DNA of 64,000 bases from Haloarcula limicola (GTDB taxonomy: Archaea; Halobacteriota; Halobacteria; Halobacteriales; Haloarculaceae): positions 124,001 to 188,000 of the forward strand of contig NZ_WRXM01000005.1 in assembly GCF_010119205.1 (NCBI RefSeq). Direction: 5' to 3'. Positions 41,795-51,308 of this stretch are shown one piece after another. Within the stretch, counting starts at the first letter, position 1; every line of letters begins with the position of its first letter. A model generated the notes under the pieces. The model searched no databases. It worked only from the letters and a program-made list of their open reading frames with translations, and was not told the origin of the DNA. The position numbers and the translations under genes were made by a program.

Positions 41795-42313
41795 TCACCT
41801 GACGACGACTGCGCCTTTCATCCCCATGGACTTGTGCGGCGTACAGTAGTAGAGGTGCGTCCCACTATCTTCGAAAGTATGTTCGTAGGTAGTGCCTGAC
41901 TCGGCGACCGGCGATCCGGAATCGAGCGGGCCATCGCCCTGTGAGACGACGTTGTGAGCGTTTCCTTCGCCAGTCCACTCCCACATGACGGTCGTCCCGG
42001 ACGAGATCTCGATCGCGACCGGAGCGTAGGCGTAGGCCCCTCCGTTACCCTCAGCCCCGACTTTGACCGAGACGGCGTCCGAGGACGCTTTCACTACGAG
42101 GTCCCCGTCGAAGTTCGCCGAGTTGCTGAGGTACTCAGAAACCTCGCTTCCAGCCGGTGTCGTCTGTGCTGCCCCGCCGGAGTCGCCGCTGCCGTCGCCG
42201 TTCGAACCGCCGCTCGATCCGTCGCTTGACCCGCCACAGCCGGCGAGGAGTCCGACACTCGAAACGACGGCGATGCGACGGGCGAAGCTACGTCTGTTCA
42301 GCTGGCTCGTCAT
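41795..42313 (-). CDS. Halocyanin-like blue copper lipoprotein
   Basis: This 172-residue protein has a twin-arginine signal with lipobox (NRRSFARRIAVVSSVGLLAG then C), a Gly/Ser-rich linker and a cupredoxin domain. Copper ligands are visible: NAHNVVSQGD (His) and YYCTPHKSMGMKG (Cys, His, Met), with the beta strand VMWEWTGEGN. This is the type 1 copper site of halocyanins, electron carriers at the outer face of the membrane. ATG 42313 (MTSQLNRRSFARR) precedes the RR motif as expected. Confidence 0.92.
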   Translation of the reverse strand: MTSQLNRRSFARRIAVVSSVGLLAGCGGSSDGSSGGSNGDGSGDSGGAAQTTPAGSEVSEYLSNSANFDGDLVVKASSDAVSVKVGAEGNGGAYAYAPVAIEISSGTTVMWEWTGEGNAHNVVSQGDGPLDSGSPVAESGTTYEHTFEDSGTHLYYCTPHKSMGMKGAVVVR

Positions 42314-42376
42314 GTAACTGACCTTCCTATTCGAGATATAAAAGCAGTTTTCTACCGGTGATTTTTTCACCATCTC

Positions 42377-43993
42377 TCAGAATCCGACGGCGTTCCCATC
42401 CTTTCGCGGATCGGTCGCCGCCGAGAGCGTCCCATCGTCGTATCGGGCTAGTTGACCGCCACCGAACGCGCCGAACGGGAGGACCTCAATATCATGTCCT
42501 CGCCTAGAGAGCTTCGAGCCGACTCGGCCGGCGAGTCCCTCTTCGACCGCGAGGCGGCCGTTGGCCTTATATCGCCATCGGGGCTGTTCAACGGCGGTCT
42601 GCAGCGAGTGGTCGTAATCCAGGATATTCGAGAGCAGTTGGAGGTGGCCCTGTGGCTGCATGAACCCGCCCATGACGCCGAAGCCGAGCCAGTCATCGTC
42701 GCCGAGTCGTGTGATCGCGGGGATGAGGGTGTGGAACGGTCGCTTCCGCGGCTCGATACGGTTCGGGTTGTCGGACGAGAGCGAGAAAGAGCCCCCGCGG
42801 TTCTGGAGCGCGATTCCTGTGTCGCCGGCGACGATGCCGCTGCCGAATTGCTTGTAGCGAGAGTTGATGAACGTCACGACGTTTCCCGCGGCGTCCGCGG
42901 CGGTGAGTAAGACCGTATCGGCATGTTCGGCTCGGGGGACGCCGAGCGGCACGTCTGTGAGCGCCGTCTCGCCGATGTGTTCAGCTCGCTCCGCCGCGTA
43001 GGACTTCGACGCCAGCGGGGGGCTCTCCTCAAACGTCGGGTCGGTAATGTAGTGGTGGCCGTCCCGGAAGGCGAGCTTGAGCGCTTCAGCGAAGTAGTGG
43101 ACGCGCTCGGCGGCGTCGTACCGATGGCTTCCCGCGTCGACTTCCTCGGCGAGATTGAGCGCTTCAAGCGCGATGAGGCCCTGATTGTTCGGCGGGAGTT
43201 CGAAGACCTCCGCGCCGCGATAGGTCGTGCTCACCGGATCGACCAATTCCGGCTCGAAGGCGGCGAGGTCCTCGGTCGTCAGTAGGCCGCCATGGGACTG
43301 GACCGTCTCGGCGATGGCCTGCCCGATTTCGCCCTCGTAGACGGCTTCCGCGCCGTGAGTAGCGATACGCTGTAGCGACCGACTGAGGTTTTCGAGCCGC
43401 ATCTCCTCGCCGGCACGCGGGGCGCGTCCGTCCTTGAGGAACTGTTCGCGACCGTTCGCGTCAACGAACTGGTCGCTCGCGACCTGCCAGTCGTCGGCGA
43501 TCACTTCTGTAACCGGGAAGCCCTCCGTCGCGTAGTCGATCGCGGGTTGCAGCACGTCCGCCAGCGTCAGTTTCCCGAATTCCGAAACGGTCAGTTCCCA
43601 CCCTTTAGCCGCTCCCGGCACGGTCACGGCGAGCGGCCCACGAAACGGCATCGATGCATCTCCCGGCGAGACGCCCTGGTGCTCGGCTGCGAGCGCGCGA
43701 ACTCGGTCGCGGGTCGCCTCGGCCGGGGTGAACCCACAGCTTCGCATCCCGCCGACCTCGCCGTCCGCGGTTCGAAAACACGCGAAGGCATCCCCACCAA
43801 GCCCCGTGTTCACCGGTTCGACGACGCTGAGCGCGGCGGCCGTCGCCACCGCCGCGTCGAAGGCGTTGCCGCCCGCACGCAGCGTATCGAGCCCCGCTTC
43901 GGCCGCAAGGGGTTGGCTCGTCGCCACGACGCCGTGTGGCGCGTATACCGTCGAGCGCTCCGAGACGAGCGCGTCCGTGTTACTAGCTCGCAT
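42377..43993 (-). CDS. Gamma-glutamyltransferase family protein
   Basis: This 538-residue Ntn-hydrolase-type protein has the N-terminal GGT segment (VVATSQPLAAEAGLDTLRAG, GGNAFDAAVATAAALSVVEP, TGLGGDAFACF). The autocleavage threonine is in EHADTVLLTAADAAGNVVTF, followed by INSRYKQFGSGIVAGDTGIA and later GGFMQPQGHLQLLSNILDYD. No signal peptide is visible, so a cytoplasmic location is likely. It may cut gamma-glutamyl compounds or, as many relatives, acylate other amines. It stands alone on the minus strand beside the halocyanin-like gene. Confidence 0.9.
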   Translation of the reverse strand: MRASNTDALVSERSTVYAPHGVVATSQPLAAEAGLDTLRAGGNAFDAAVATAAALSVVEPVNTGLGGDAFACFRTADGEVGGMRSCGFTPAEATRDRVRALAAEHQGVSPGDASMPFRGPLAVTVPGAAKGWELTVSEFGKLTLADVLQPAIDYATEGFPVTEVIADDWQVASDQFVDANGREQFLKDGRAPRAGEEMRLENLSRSLQRIATHGAEAVYEGEIGQAIAETVQSHGGLLTTEDLAAFEPELVDPVSTTYRGAEVFELPPNNQGLIALEALNLAEEVDAGSHRYDAAERVHYFAEALKLAFRDGHHYITDPTFEESPPLASKSYAAERAEHIGETALTDVPLGVPRAEHADTVLLTAADAAGNVVTFINSRYKQFGSGIVAGDTGIALQNRGGSFSLSSDNPNRIEPRKRPFHTLIPAITRLGDDDWLGFGVMGGFMQPQGHLQLLSNILDYDHSLQTAVEQPRWRYKANGRLAVEEGLAGRVGSKLSRRGHDIEVLPFGAFGGGQLARYDDGTLSAATDPRKDGNAVGF

Positions 43994-44112
43994 TACAGAG
44001 AGGAGCGAACCTAGATTGAAATTCCATTAGGTAAGAGCAAATATATCCTGTTATAGGTCGAGACGATAGGTACGACCTGATTGTTTAACCTCGGGGCATC
44101 CACCCTTCCCCA

Positions 44113-44436
44113 ATGTCACAGCACACCGTTATCGTTACGGATCACGACTTCGAGGACCTGTCCATCGAATGCGAAGGGCTCGCTGACGTCGCCGACGTCG
44201 TCGAACTCATCGGCGACGTGGGCGAGGACGCCGCCGACGCGCTCGGAGCAGATGTGGTCGCCAGCGACCCGTTCCTCTCCGCGGAAGACGTAGCGGACGA
44301 CCTTCCCCCGCGACGGTCCTTTCAGCACCCACCGATTATACGAACCCATACCGGTGACTCGAACCACGAGATACTCGGCATAGTCTGCGAAATCCTCAAC
44401 GAGCTGGACGATTCGGCCCAAATCGATTGTTTCTAG
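44113..44436 (+). pseudogene. N-terminal fragment of a D-2-hydroxyacid dehydrogenase (CtBP-like)
   Basis: The first 60 codons (MSQHTVIVTDHDFEDLSIEC, then LADVADVVELIGDVGEDAAD) match the start of haloarchaeal NAD-dependent D-2-hydroxyacid dehydrogenases. After about residue 60 the similarity is lost and the frame ends at 107 residues, against about 320 for the family. The Rossmann domain is absent. It lies just upstream of the tyrosine recombinase and might have been cut by a past integration. Confidence 0.6.
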
Positions 44437-44627
44437 GAATACCATTGCACTCACTCGCCATATTTCAGAACGTCTCCTGATAGCTATCCACAGCCTCATT
44501 TCCGTGATGTCGCTGTTGACGTCAACAGAAGCGGGGGGATCATCAGTCCTAAACTACGCGACACGACCGAACAGAACAAGCGGGGCGAGTGCGGAGTGAA
44601 AAGTAGAATCGCTATTCGGCTCGCCAC

Positions 44628-45860
44628 TTATACGTCAGAATCGATCTCATCAAGAGCTTCTGTCGCAACATCCCCCAGCTCCCCGGCTTCGATATGTGAA
44701 TATCGCTCTCGTACCATCTCCTCGGAGTTGTCGAGATAGCGGGCTGCAACCGTATATCCGAACGCTCTAACGAGGACCTCTCCCATCCCCCGTCGACCGC
44801 CGTGCGGAGCAAGATAGTCGTGTTTCGGATGGTCGATGTCGATCTCCGCCGCGTCTGAGAGTCGCTGGAGAATCGATCGTGCACCGTCCGTTGTAATCGA
44901 CGGCGGTCGCACGTCTTCCTCAAGCGCTAGCAACAGGTCGCGCGCGTACTCGTCACGTCGCTCATCGATTGCGTCTGGGCGTTCCCCTCGGTCAGCCAGT
45001 TCGCCCTGCACGAGCGTTGCGAGCGTTCGCTGGTCGAACGTCGGGAACACTGGCCAGCGCTCAGTCGGTGGGTCAATGAGCTTGCGGTAGCTCCGCAGCG
45101 GCGAAATCACGGGGTCGGGGAGGCTTGCGGCATCCCACCGCTGTTTCTTCCGGTAGACGTCCATACTTCCATCCTCGAGCGAGATATCCTCCCAGCGAAC
45201 CCCGCGCCGGCGCGGATCGTTCGGATCTCGGAGCAGTTCGCCAACGCGAACGGCTGTGTACGCGAGCACGAACACGAGCGCACGGTCACGAGCTGCTTTC
45301 AGTGCTATGTATCGCGCCCGCTGCTTATCGAGAGATTCAGTATCCTCCGGAAGTGTCGTGTACGTCTCGATAGCGTCTCGGGCCCGCTCGTCGACGTGGC
45401 GGGTGAGTGCGTGACGCTGCTCAGACGTCCAGGCCTGCTGATCACCAGGCTTGCGACCGTCGTCATCGGGCAGTGGTGCCATCGCACTCGCCCGCTGGGC
45501 GTAGTGCGCTTCGAGATACCCTTCGTTGACGCACCAGCCACACCACGCAGAGATATAGCGATAATAGGTTTGTACGGTATTCTGCTTGAGCCCTCGATCA
45601 CCAGCGAGATGGCGAGCGTATTCACGGAAGACGCGTTCGTCGAGGTCTTCGAAGGTGGGTTCCCGGTCAACGTCGTTGGGGACGACCCCGGTCCAGTCAT
45701 CGTCACCGCGGTCACCGGCAGTCCACTCAACGAACCGCTCGAGTTCGCGTGCTGCGTTGCGCCGATAGTTTCCGCCGTCACCACCACGGCCTTTCCCCTT
45801 GTCCTGGAGGTACCGCTCGAAGCTGTCCGCAAGCGATGTCGAAAGTGCGCGGTCAGGCAT
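44628..45860 (-). CDS. Tyrosine recombinase/phage-type integrase
   Basis: This protein of about 410 residues has a SAM-like N-terminal core-binding domain (SLADSFERYLQDKGKGRG, NTVQTYYRYISAWCGWCVNE) and a C-terminal catalytic domain. Active-site residues are visible: Arg in YTAVRVGELLRDPN, His-x-x-Arg in APHGGRRGMGEVLVRAF and the nucleophile Tyr in EEMVRERYSHIE. It would catalyse site-specific integration/excision of a mobile element. ATG 45860 (MPDRALSTSLADS) is preferred over GTG 45953. A strong inverted repeat lies upstream. No attachment site or tRNA gene was found. Confidence 0.9.
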   Translation of the reverse strand: MPDRALSTSLADSFERYLQDKGKGRGGDGGNYRRNAARELERFVEWTAGDRGDDDWTGVVPNDVDREPTFEDLDERVFREYARHLAGDRGLKQNTVQTYYRYISAWCGWCVNEGYLEAHYAQRASAMAPLPDDDGRKPGDQQAWTSEQRHALTRHVDERARDAIETYTTLPEDTESLDKQRARYIALKAARDRALVFVLAYTAVRVGELLRDPNDPRRRGVRWEDISLEDGSMDVYRKKQRWDAASLPDPVISPLRSYRKLIDPPTERWPVFPTFDQRTLATLVQGELADRGERPDAIDERRDEYARDLLLALEEDVRPPSITTDGARSILQRLSDAAEIDIDHPKHDYLAPHGGRRGMGEVLVRAFGYTVAARYLDNSEEMVRERYSHIEAGELGDVATEALDEIDSDV

Positions 45861-45977
45861 CACCCGGACCTCCCTGTTCCTGCGAGCCCGGTCTTGGCTG
45901 CTCTCCCCCGGGTGAAGCAACGTTCTGAATCGAGTGCAGCATTCGGGCTTCACCGACGGCGTCGGGGTACTAAAAAC

Positions 45978-46007
45978 TGGTCGTGATTATGCTCGTAATC
46001 ACGACCA
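45978..46007. promoter_or_regulatory. 12-bp inverted repeat upstream of the integrase
   Basis: TGGTCGTGATTA-TGCTCG-TAATCACGACCA, a perfect 12-bp inverted repeat with a 6-nt loop. It is 25 nt before the longest integrase start and could be an operator, or a recombinase core or arm site. A further perfect palindrome (TATAGCGCTATA) lies at 46093-46104 in an AT-rich stretch. Confidence 0.55.
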
Positions 46008-46219
46008 CTTGGCATATTCGACTTATCGACAGAATTCGATAGTTTAGAGCCACCTAACGTCGAATTTCTACACTGGGAGATTTTATATATCATATAGCGC
46101 TATACAAAATCCCGTGCCGCTCTATCTGTTGAGAAGGGGTTCCCAGCAACTCTTTCCGACTCTTTGTCTCTTCAGGCACAGAATCGGCTTTATGTCTTAT
46201 TTAGGGAAGCCAAGTAGAA

Positions 46220-46575
46220 TTACGCCGGCTCGACCGGCCCGACGTATTGGCTCTTGATCTGGTCGCCCTCTCGCCACTGCAGGTAGTAGTAACTTCGCCC
46301 ATCGATACGCTTCGTCGTTAGAGTCCCTTTTCCAGTCGGGACATTGGCTTTCTTACGGGCGATTTCGAGGACCTTGTCCCAATCCTCGTCATCATCCCAC
46401 CTATCAGGGGCCTCGATGTCTTGCTCCTTTTCGGCGCTTGGCTGTCATCGAGAACCTCAACTAGCGCCTCGACGGCGATGACCGCGTCTTCGTGAACTAC
46501 TTCTACATGGTTGCTGTCTGGTTCGATGTCTTGCAGTGTCTCCAGTGCTCGCATTGCTTGATCGGCGTCGTTCAT
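46220..46575 (-). pseudogene. Frameshifted relative of the YYYLQW-motif protein
   Basis: The frame from ATG 46575 gives MNDADQAMRALETLQDIEPD and VVHEDAVIAVEALVEVLDDS, then diverges. In the +1 frame the sequence continues as EKEQDIEAPDRWDDDEDWDK, ARKKANVPTGKGTLTTKRID and SYYYLQWREGDQIKSQYVGP before the TAA at 46220. One frameshift therefore separates two halves of a protein homologous to 22127-22486. The upstream inverted-repeat site is conserved. Confidence 0.75.
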
Positions 46576-46577
46576 GG

Positions 46578-46621
46578 GCTAACCAATACGAGCCGGATAA
46601 TTAGCTATTTTGTTGGTTAGT
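46578..46621. promoter_or_regulatory. Conserved inverted-repeat site, copy 2
   Basis: Reading toward the gene: ACTAACCAACA, 24 nt, TTGGTTAGC, then 2 nt and the ATG at 46575. Same geometry and same start-codon distance as the site at 22081, although the gene is frameshifted. Confidence 0.7.
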
Positions 46622-46763
46622 TTGAGAATATCTCTACTATCGAAGTGTGATTGATACATGGTTTCTGAAAAGTAGTACTGGATATTGACCAACGTCTCAC
46701 CGACTCCCCAGATTCGCTACGGCCGCCGGTCGTTCCAGTCGGGTTCGCTACCGTATTATCGAC

Positions 46764-47039
46764 GTGGCGATCGTGGTACTCCCGCTCGGCCGTCACAGGC
46801 CTGGTCAGAAGGGCCGCGAAACAGATTTTCGAGACGTCCTAGCAGTTGCAGAAGAAATCGACCTCAAGACAGTCACACCTCGCTTGCAGCGGGGCGATGA
46901 AGATGCGCTACGTGAGCAACTCAAGCCTGGACTGGAGATTTTAGAGAGTGACGAACTCAAGCACGGCTTTCGGAGTGACGTTGGAGCATCTGCTGTCTCA
47001 GAAGAGACAGTTACCGCTCTCCAAGAGTATCTGTCTTAG
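46764..47039 (+). CDS. Hypothetical protein or gene fragment
   Basis: GTG 46764 starts a 91-residue frame (VAIVVLPLGRHRPGQKGRET, FRDVLAVAEEIDLKTVTPRL, LEILESDELKHGFRSDVGAS, VSEETVTALQEYL) with real-protein composition. The frame is open further upstream (RSSRVRYRIID), so this could be the C-terminal part of a decayed gene. No family recognised. No gene is seen between 47040 and 47299. Confidence 0.4.
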   Translation: MAIVVLPLGRHRPGQKGRETDFRDVLAVAEEIDLKTVTPRLQRGDEDALREQLKPGLEILESDELKHGFRSDVGASAVSEETVTALQEYLS

Positions 47040-47299
47040 CAGATTGATCAGCTGAGCTGACAACGATTACGGGCCTTGTCGATCAATACCCAAGAGACAG
47101 GCATCGCCAACCGAGTCTGCATATCCACCCTCCGGATTTCACGAGAGTTTCTAGAGAAAATGTGGGAGTTCTCGAAAATGCGATTGCGCAACTTCACACT
47201 GAGAACCGATGGAGAAACTCGTCGAACGGAACCGTGTTTCCGCCCTGACTGTTCTACAAGCGAATAGTTAATTATCTCACAACTCGTCCGTGCTAGACG

Positions 47300-49168
47300 A
47301 TGGCACCCACTGCCGGAGTGCCCGATACACTCGCTCGACCAACCCGCCGTCGATTCCTGCAGACGCTCGGAATCAGCACGGCGGCCTCGCTAGCCGGCTG
47401 TGGATTATTCGGCAGCGACAGTAGTGACAACGCGGCCCCACCGGCATCGGGTAGCGAGTCTCCGTCGTCCGATCCAGGAGATCCGGCCGGGGAATTTGTC
47501 GGTGTCGTCGGGTCCGATGCCAATTCGTTGAACTGGCTCTTTACAAACGATACGACATCGGGCGCATTCGTTGGCTTGACGTTGGACGGAGCCTGGGCAG
47601 TCGACGACGACCAGAACGTGTTCCCCCTCTGGGCGGAGCCATCGACCGACGATGGACAGATCTATCGAATCACACTCCGAGAGAACCTCCAGTGGGGCGG
47701 CGGCTACGGACAGATGACCGCGGATGATTGGGTGTATATGATTCGGAACGTCTTCCAGGGGGAAGACAACTGGGCGGGCTACACGAGTGCGGGCGATTGG
47801 TTCCGGCAGGGTGAGCCAATTCCAGTTGAGCAAATCGATGACCGCACGTTCGAGATTCGACTTCCGGAAGTTGACCCGTCGTTTCCGCTGAAACCCATCT
47901 TGTGGGGGCAGAACTGCCTTCCACGAGGAATTCTTGAGAAATATGTCCCGGAGAAGGATGCGGCGGGACTCCAGCGAGATGAGGAAATAACCACGCTCCA
48001 GTATACAGGGAATCTCGGTCCGTACACTTTCGACCGATGGCAGCGGGAATCGCAGTTTGTCGCCACGCGAAACGAGGATTATTATATCCGTGAGGTAGCG
48101 GGTCTCGGCGACGAATGGCAGAATGCGCCATACTTCCAGTCGTATCGAATCCAGGTGATTGCTGAAGAGTCCTCGCGACTTAACGCACTGCGTAACGGGG
48201 AGGTAACGACTGCTGGAATTCCGCCGAAGAACGCCCAAGAGTTTCGGGATCTCGAAAGCGTTGACGTCTACGTCCAGCCCCAGCCGTTCGTCCAGGCGAT
48301 TAAGTTTAACATGCGCGCAAACGGCTGGCGCCCGTTTCGAGAGGTTGCGGTTCGGCAAGCGTTTGCCTGTGCAATCGACAAGCGAGTCCTCGCGGAGAAT
48401 CTCTATCGCGGCTTCGCCGAACCAGCGTTTACGATGCAGCCGCGTTTTTCCAAGTGGTACGTCGAGGAGGGACTGCAACAGTATCTGTTCGGCATTGACG
48501 ATCTCTATGGGCAGGAACCGGCCATGACTCGCATGCGGCAGGGCATCGAGGGGACAGGCTATCGCTACGACGGGACAACGCTCGTAGGTTCCGACGGTGC
48601 ACCGGTGCGGCTATCGCTATATGCCAGTTCAGCGAGCGAGACGAATCAGACGCTGGCCGAACTTCTCGCCCAAGAGATCGAATCGAATCTCGGTATCGCC
48701 GTTCGCATCGAAACGATTCCCGGCAACACATTTCAGCAAAAGTACGCCGCGAACGCGCCACCAAGGGGGCGAGAAGTTCCGTGGAGCGCGGGGACGTTCA
48801 ACGGGGGGCCGCGCGACATCTCGGTCAGTCAGGAACCGTGGGACATGTCCGTCGTCCTCGGATTCAATACGTATCCCCGGACACCGAGTTCGAGTGCCAC
48901 GTTCTTCGACGAGCGGGGGAATATCAACTACTACGGCTACGTTCCGGAATCGAATATCCCGGAACTGTACGCTGAAGCGTCCCAGACTATCGACGAACAG
49001 CGACGGCGTGAACTATTCGGAGAGGTATTTCGGAAGCTCGCCCGCGAACAACCCTTTGGCTTCCTCTTGCTCCCGTCGAACATCGTTGGCGCACAAGACG
49101 AACTCGTTGGGCCGACGGAGACGTTCGCCAGCGGGTGGAATGCTCAGACGTACTACTTCGACCAATGA
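47300..49168 (+). CDS. Dipeptide/oligopeptide ABC transporter, substrate-binding lipoprotein
   Basis: This 622-residue SBP_bac_5-family receptor has a twin-arginine signal with lipobox (TRRRFLQTLGISTAASLAGC) and a Ser/Asp-rich linker. The body shows ENLQWGGGYGQMTADDWVYM, IRNVFQGEDNW and KPILWGQNCLPRGILEKYVP, and ends normally. It is the first gene of a five-gene operon in which each later start overlaps the preceding stop. It captures peptides or related solutes outside the cell. Confidence 0.92.
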   Translation: MAPTAGVPDTLARPTRRRFLQTLGISTAASLAGCGLFGSDSSDNAAPPASGSESPSSDPGDPAGEFVGVVGSDANSLNWLFTNDTTSGAFVGLTLDGAWAVDDDQNVFPLWAEPSTDDGQIYRITLRENLQWGGGYGQMTADDWVYMIRNVFQGEDNWAGYTSAGDWFRQGEPIPVEQIDDRTFEIRLPEVDPSFPLKPILWGQNCLPRGILEKYVPEKDAAGLQRDEEITTLQYTGNLGPYTFDRWQRESQFVATRNEDYYIREVAGLGDEWQNAPYFQSYRIQVIAEESSRLNALRNGEVTTAGIPPKNAQEFRDLESVDVYVQPQPFVQAIKFNMRANGWRPFREVAVRQAFACAIDKRVLAENLYRGFAEPAFTMQPRFSKWYVEEGLQQYLFGIDDLYGQEPAMTRMRQGIEGTGYRYDGTTLVGSDGAPVRLSLYASSASETNQTLAELLAQEIESNLGIAVRIETIPGNTFQQKYAANAPPRGREVPWSAGTFNGGPRDISVSQEPWDMSVVLGFNTYPRTPSSSATFFDERGNINYYGYVPESNIPELYAEASQTIDEQRRRELFGEVFRKLAREQPFGFLLLPSNIVGAQDELVGPTETFASGWNAQTYYFDQ

Positions 49169-50133
49169 GGTGGTACGTCGCTCGCCGGCTTCTCTGGGCC
49201 GTCGCCGCGACATTCATCGTCCTCTCGATCACATGGGCGCTGCTGTACGCGACCGAACAACAGGCACTCACCGCTATCCAGTTCGAAGCCGCGGTCTCCG
49301 GTAGTGACGCCGAGGCCGCGAGGGAGGCTTACGAACAACAACGTGGCCTAAATCGTCCGCTCTGGCGGCAGTACACCGATTACATGACCAGTATGGCGAC
49401 GTTCAACTGGGGATACAGTCTCTCTCGAGGCCAACCAGTGACCGCGGCAATCGCCGAGGCCTTGCCGTATACGATGATGTACTCCGTCCCGTGGACAATT
49501 CTCACGATTCTGTGCGGATTGTCTATTGGGCTGTACTCGGCGACCCACCAGTACTCCCGGTTCGACTACGCTGCGACGTTCATCGCCTTCTTTGGGTACG
49601 CGATTCCGAATTTCTGGTTCGGTATTGTTTTGTTAGTGTTGTTCGGCGTCCAACTTGACTGGGTCCCGATCGTCTTCGACCCGAACGTACCCGTGTTCAG
49701 TTTGGCTAATGGGAGACAGCTCATTCTGCCTGTTTTTGTCCTGACCACGGGGTCGATAGCCAGCCTGACGCGGTACACACGGGCAGAAGCGCTGGAATAC
49801 GTTGAAGCGACGTTTACGAAGACGGCGAGAGCGAAAGGCGTCTCGGAGCGGCGGATACTGCTGTTGCACGTCCTCAGACCCGCAGCCGTCCCGCTCTCGA
49901 CGATTCTGGTGGCCGACCTGCTTGGACTGTTCATCGCCAGTTCCTATCTCGTTGAAGTCGTCTTCGGCATCCCCGGACTGGGACAGTTAAGTTTCAAAGC
50001 CATTCAAAACCAGGACACGCCGCTGGTCCTTGCGACGACGCTCATCGGCGTCTTCATCGCGATCGTCGGGAACTTGCTTCAGGACATTGCCTACACTGTA
50101 CTGGACCCCCGAATCGAATACGGTGATCGCTGA
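49165..50133 (+). CDS. Dipeptide/oligopeptide ABC transporter permease (DppB type)
   Basis: This 322-residue protein has six helices starting with MRWYVARRLLWAVAATFIVL, the AEALPYTMMYSVPWTILTIL segment and the ABC coupling motif EYVEATFTKTARAKGVSERR (EAA-x-G). It also has VVFGIPGLGQLSFKAIQNQD, typical of DppB/OppB. ATG 49165 overlaps the previous stop (ATGA). Confidence 0.92.
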   Translation: MRWYVARRLLWAVAATFIVLSITWALLYATEQQALTAIQFEAAVSGSDAEAAREAYEQQRGLNRPLWRQYTDYMTSMATFNWGYSLSRGQPVTAAIAEALPYTMMYSVPWTILTILCGLSIGLYSATHQYSRFDYAATFIAFFGYAIPNFWFGIVLLVLFGVQLDWVPIVFDPNVPVFSLANGRQLILPVFVLTTGSIASLTRYTRAEALEYVEATFTKTARAKGVSERRILLLHVLRPAAVPLSTILVADLLGLFIASSYLVEVVFGIPGLGQLSFKAIQNQDTPLVLATTLIGVFIAIVGNLLQDIAYTVLDPRIEYGDR

Positions 50134-51308
50134 TGAGCTCGGATACGCCTCGGCGACGATTCGAGGACATCGAGTGGGAGGCTAACGGCGGCTTTGCTTT
50201 GAGCAGGCAGACTGCAGGATTGGTACTGACACTGGGCGGGCTCACCATCGTGTTCGTCATCGATTACCTCCAAGCGGGACCGTTGTTCACACCGAATCCA
50301 GTGCTCCGGGAGGGATGGGACCTCACGCAGTTAGACTGGCTGTTCATGCTCTCACTCACGCTATTTGCGTTTTATGTCGTTGTCCCGCTGGTGCAACACC
50401 GGCGGATGACCGCCTACTACTGGCGGGAGTTCCGAAAAAACCGGGCGGCCGTCGTCAGCCTTGTGTACTTACTCATTATTTTTACACTCGGACTCGTGGG
50501 GCCATTGCTCGTCGCGAGACCACAAGTCACACTGCTACAGAGTTACCAGCCACCTATCGGATTCACCGTTGACAGTGCTGTCCCGTTGCAGTGTGTCGGT
50601 GACCTTGGAGACGGCCGGTGTCACGGGAGCTGGCAGTTCCCACTCGGGACCACCGGTAACGGAAAAGATATCCTTGCCCTCGTGGTCCTCGGGATGCGGG
50701 TGTCGATACGGATCGGGCTGATAACGTCGTTTCTCATCGTCGGTATCGGTGCGACTGTGGGCACCGTCGCCGCCTACGTCGGTGGGGTGGTCGACGAAGT
50801 TCTGATGCGGTATGTCGACATTCAACAGGTCTTTCCGTCGTTTCTGCTGTACCTGCTGCTCATCTACCTCTTTGGCGGAAGCCTACTGATGTTCATTCTC
50901 GTTTTCGGACTCTTCAGCTGGGGCGGGACAGCGCGTCTCGTCCGGAGTGCGTCACTTCAACGGTCCCAAGAGCCATATGTCGACGTGGCACGCTGTGCTG
51001 GTGCGGATACGAAACACATTATCCTGCGGCACATTCTCCCAAACATTTCGGGCACCGTCATCACGAACCTGACGCTGCTCATACCGGGCCTAATCTTGTT
51101 CGAAGCCGGGTTGGCGTTCCTCTCGCTCGGTGATCCGACGATCCCATCGTGGGGACAGACTATTGCCGCAGGGCGGTCTGATCTCCGAACCGCGTGGTGG
51201 GTCTCGACGATTCCCGGTGTCTTCCTATTTCTCACTATCCTGGCGTTCAACTTTGTCGGTGACGCGTTCCGGAACGCGCTCGATCCGCGCTCGGAGGTGA
51301 ACCAGTGA
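50133..51308 (+). CDS. Dipeptide/oligopeptide ABC transporter permease (DppC type)
   Basis: This 391-residue permease has an extra N-terminal part with three hydrophobic segments (TAGLVLTLGGLTIVFVIDYL, TQLDWLFMLSLTLFAFYVVV). The canonical DppC domain follows (KNRAAVVSLVYLLIIFTLGL, NGKDILALVVLGMRVSIRIG, EPYVDVARCAGADTKHIILR). The EAA-like loop precedes RHILPNISGTVITNLTLLIP. The start overlaps the DppB stop by one base. Confidence 0.92.
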   Translation: MSSDTPRRRFEDIEWEANGGFALSRQTAGLVLTLGGLTIVFVIDYLQAGPLFTPNPVLREGWDLTQLDWLFMLSLTLFAFYVVVPLVQHRRMTAYYWREFRKNRAAVVSLVYLLIIFTLGLVGPLLVARPQVTLLQSYQPPIGFTVDSAVPLQCVGDLGDGRCHGSWQFPLGTTGNGKDILALVVLGMRVSIRIGLITSFLIVGIGATVGTVAAYVGGVVDEVLMRYVDIQQVFPSFLLYLLLIYLFGGSLLMFILVFGLFSWGGTARLVRSASLQRSQEPYVDVARCAGADTKHIILRHILPNISGTVITNLTLLIPGLILFEAGLAFLSLGDPTIPSWGQTIAAGRSDLRTAWWVSTIPGVFLFLTILAFNFVGDAFRNALDPRSEVNQ

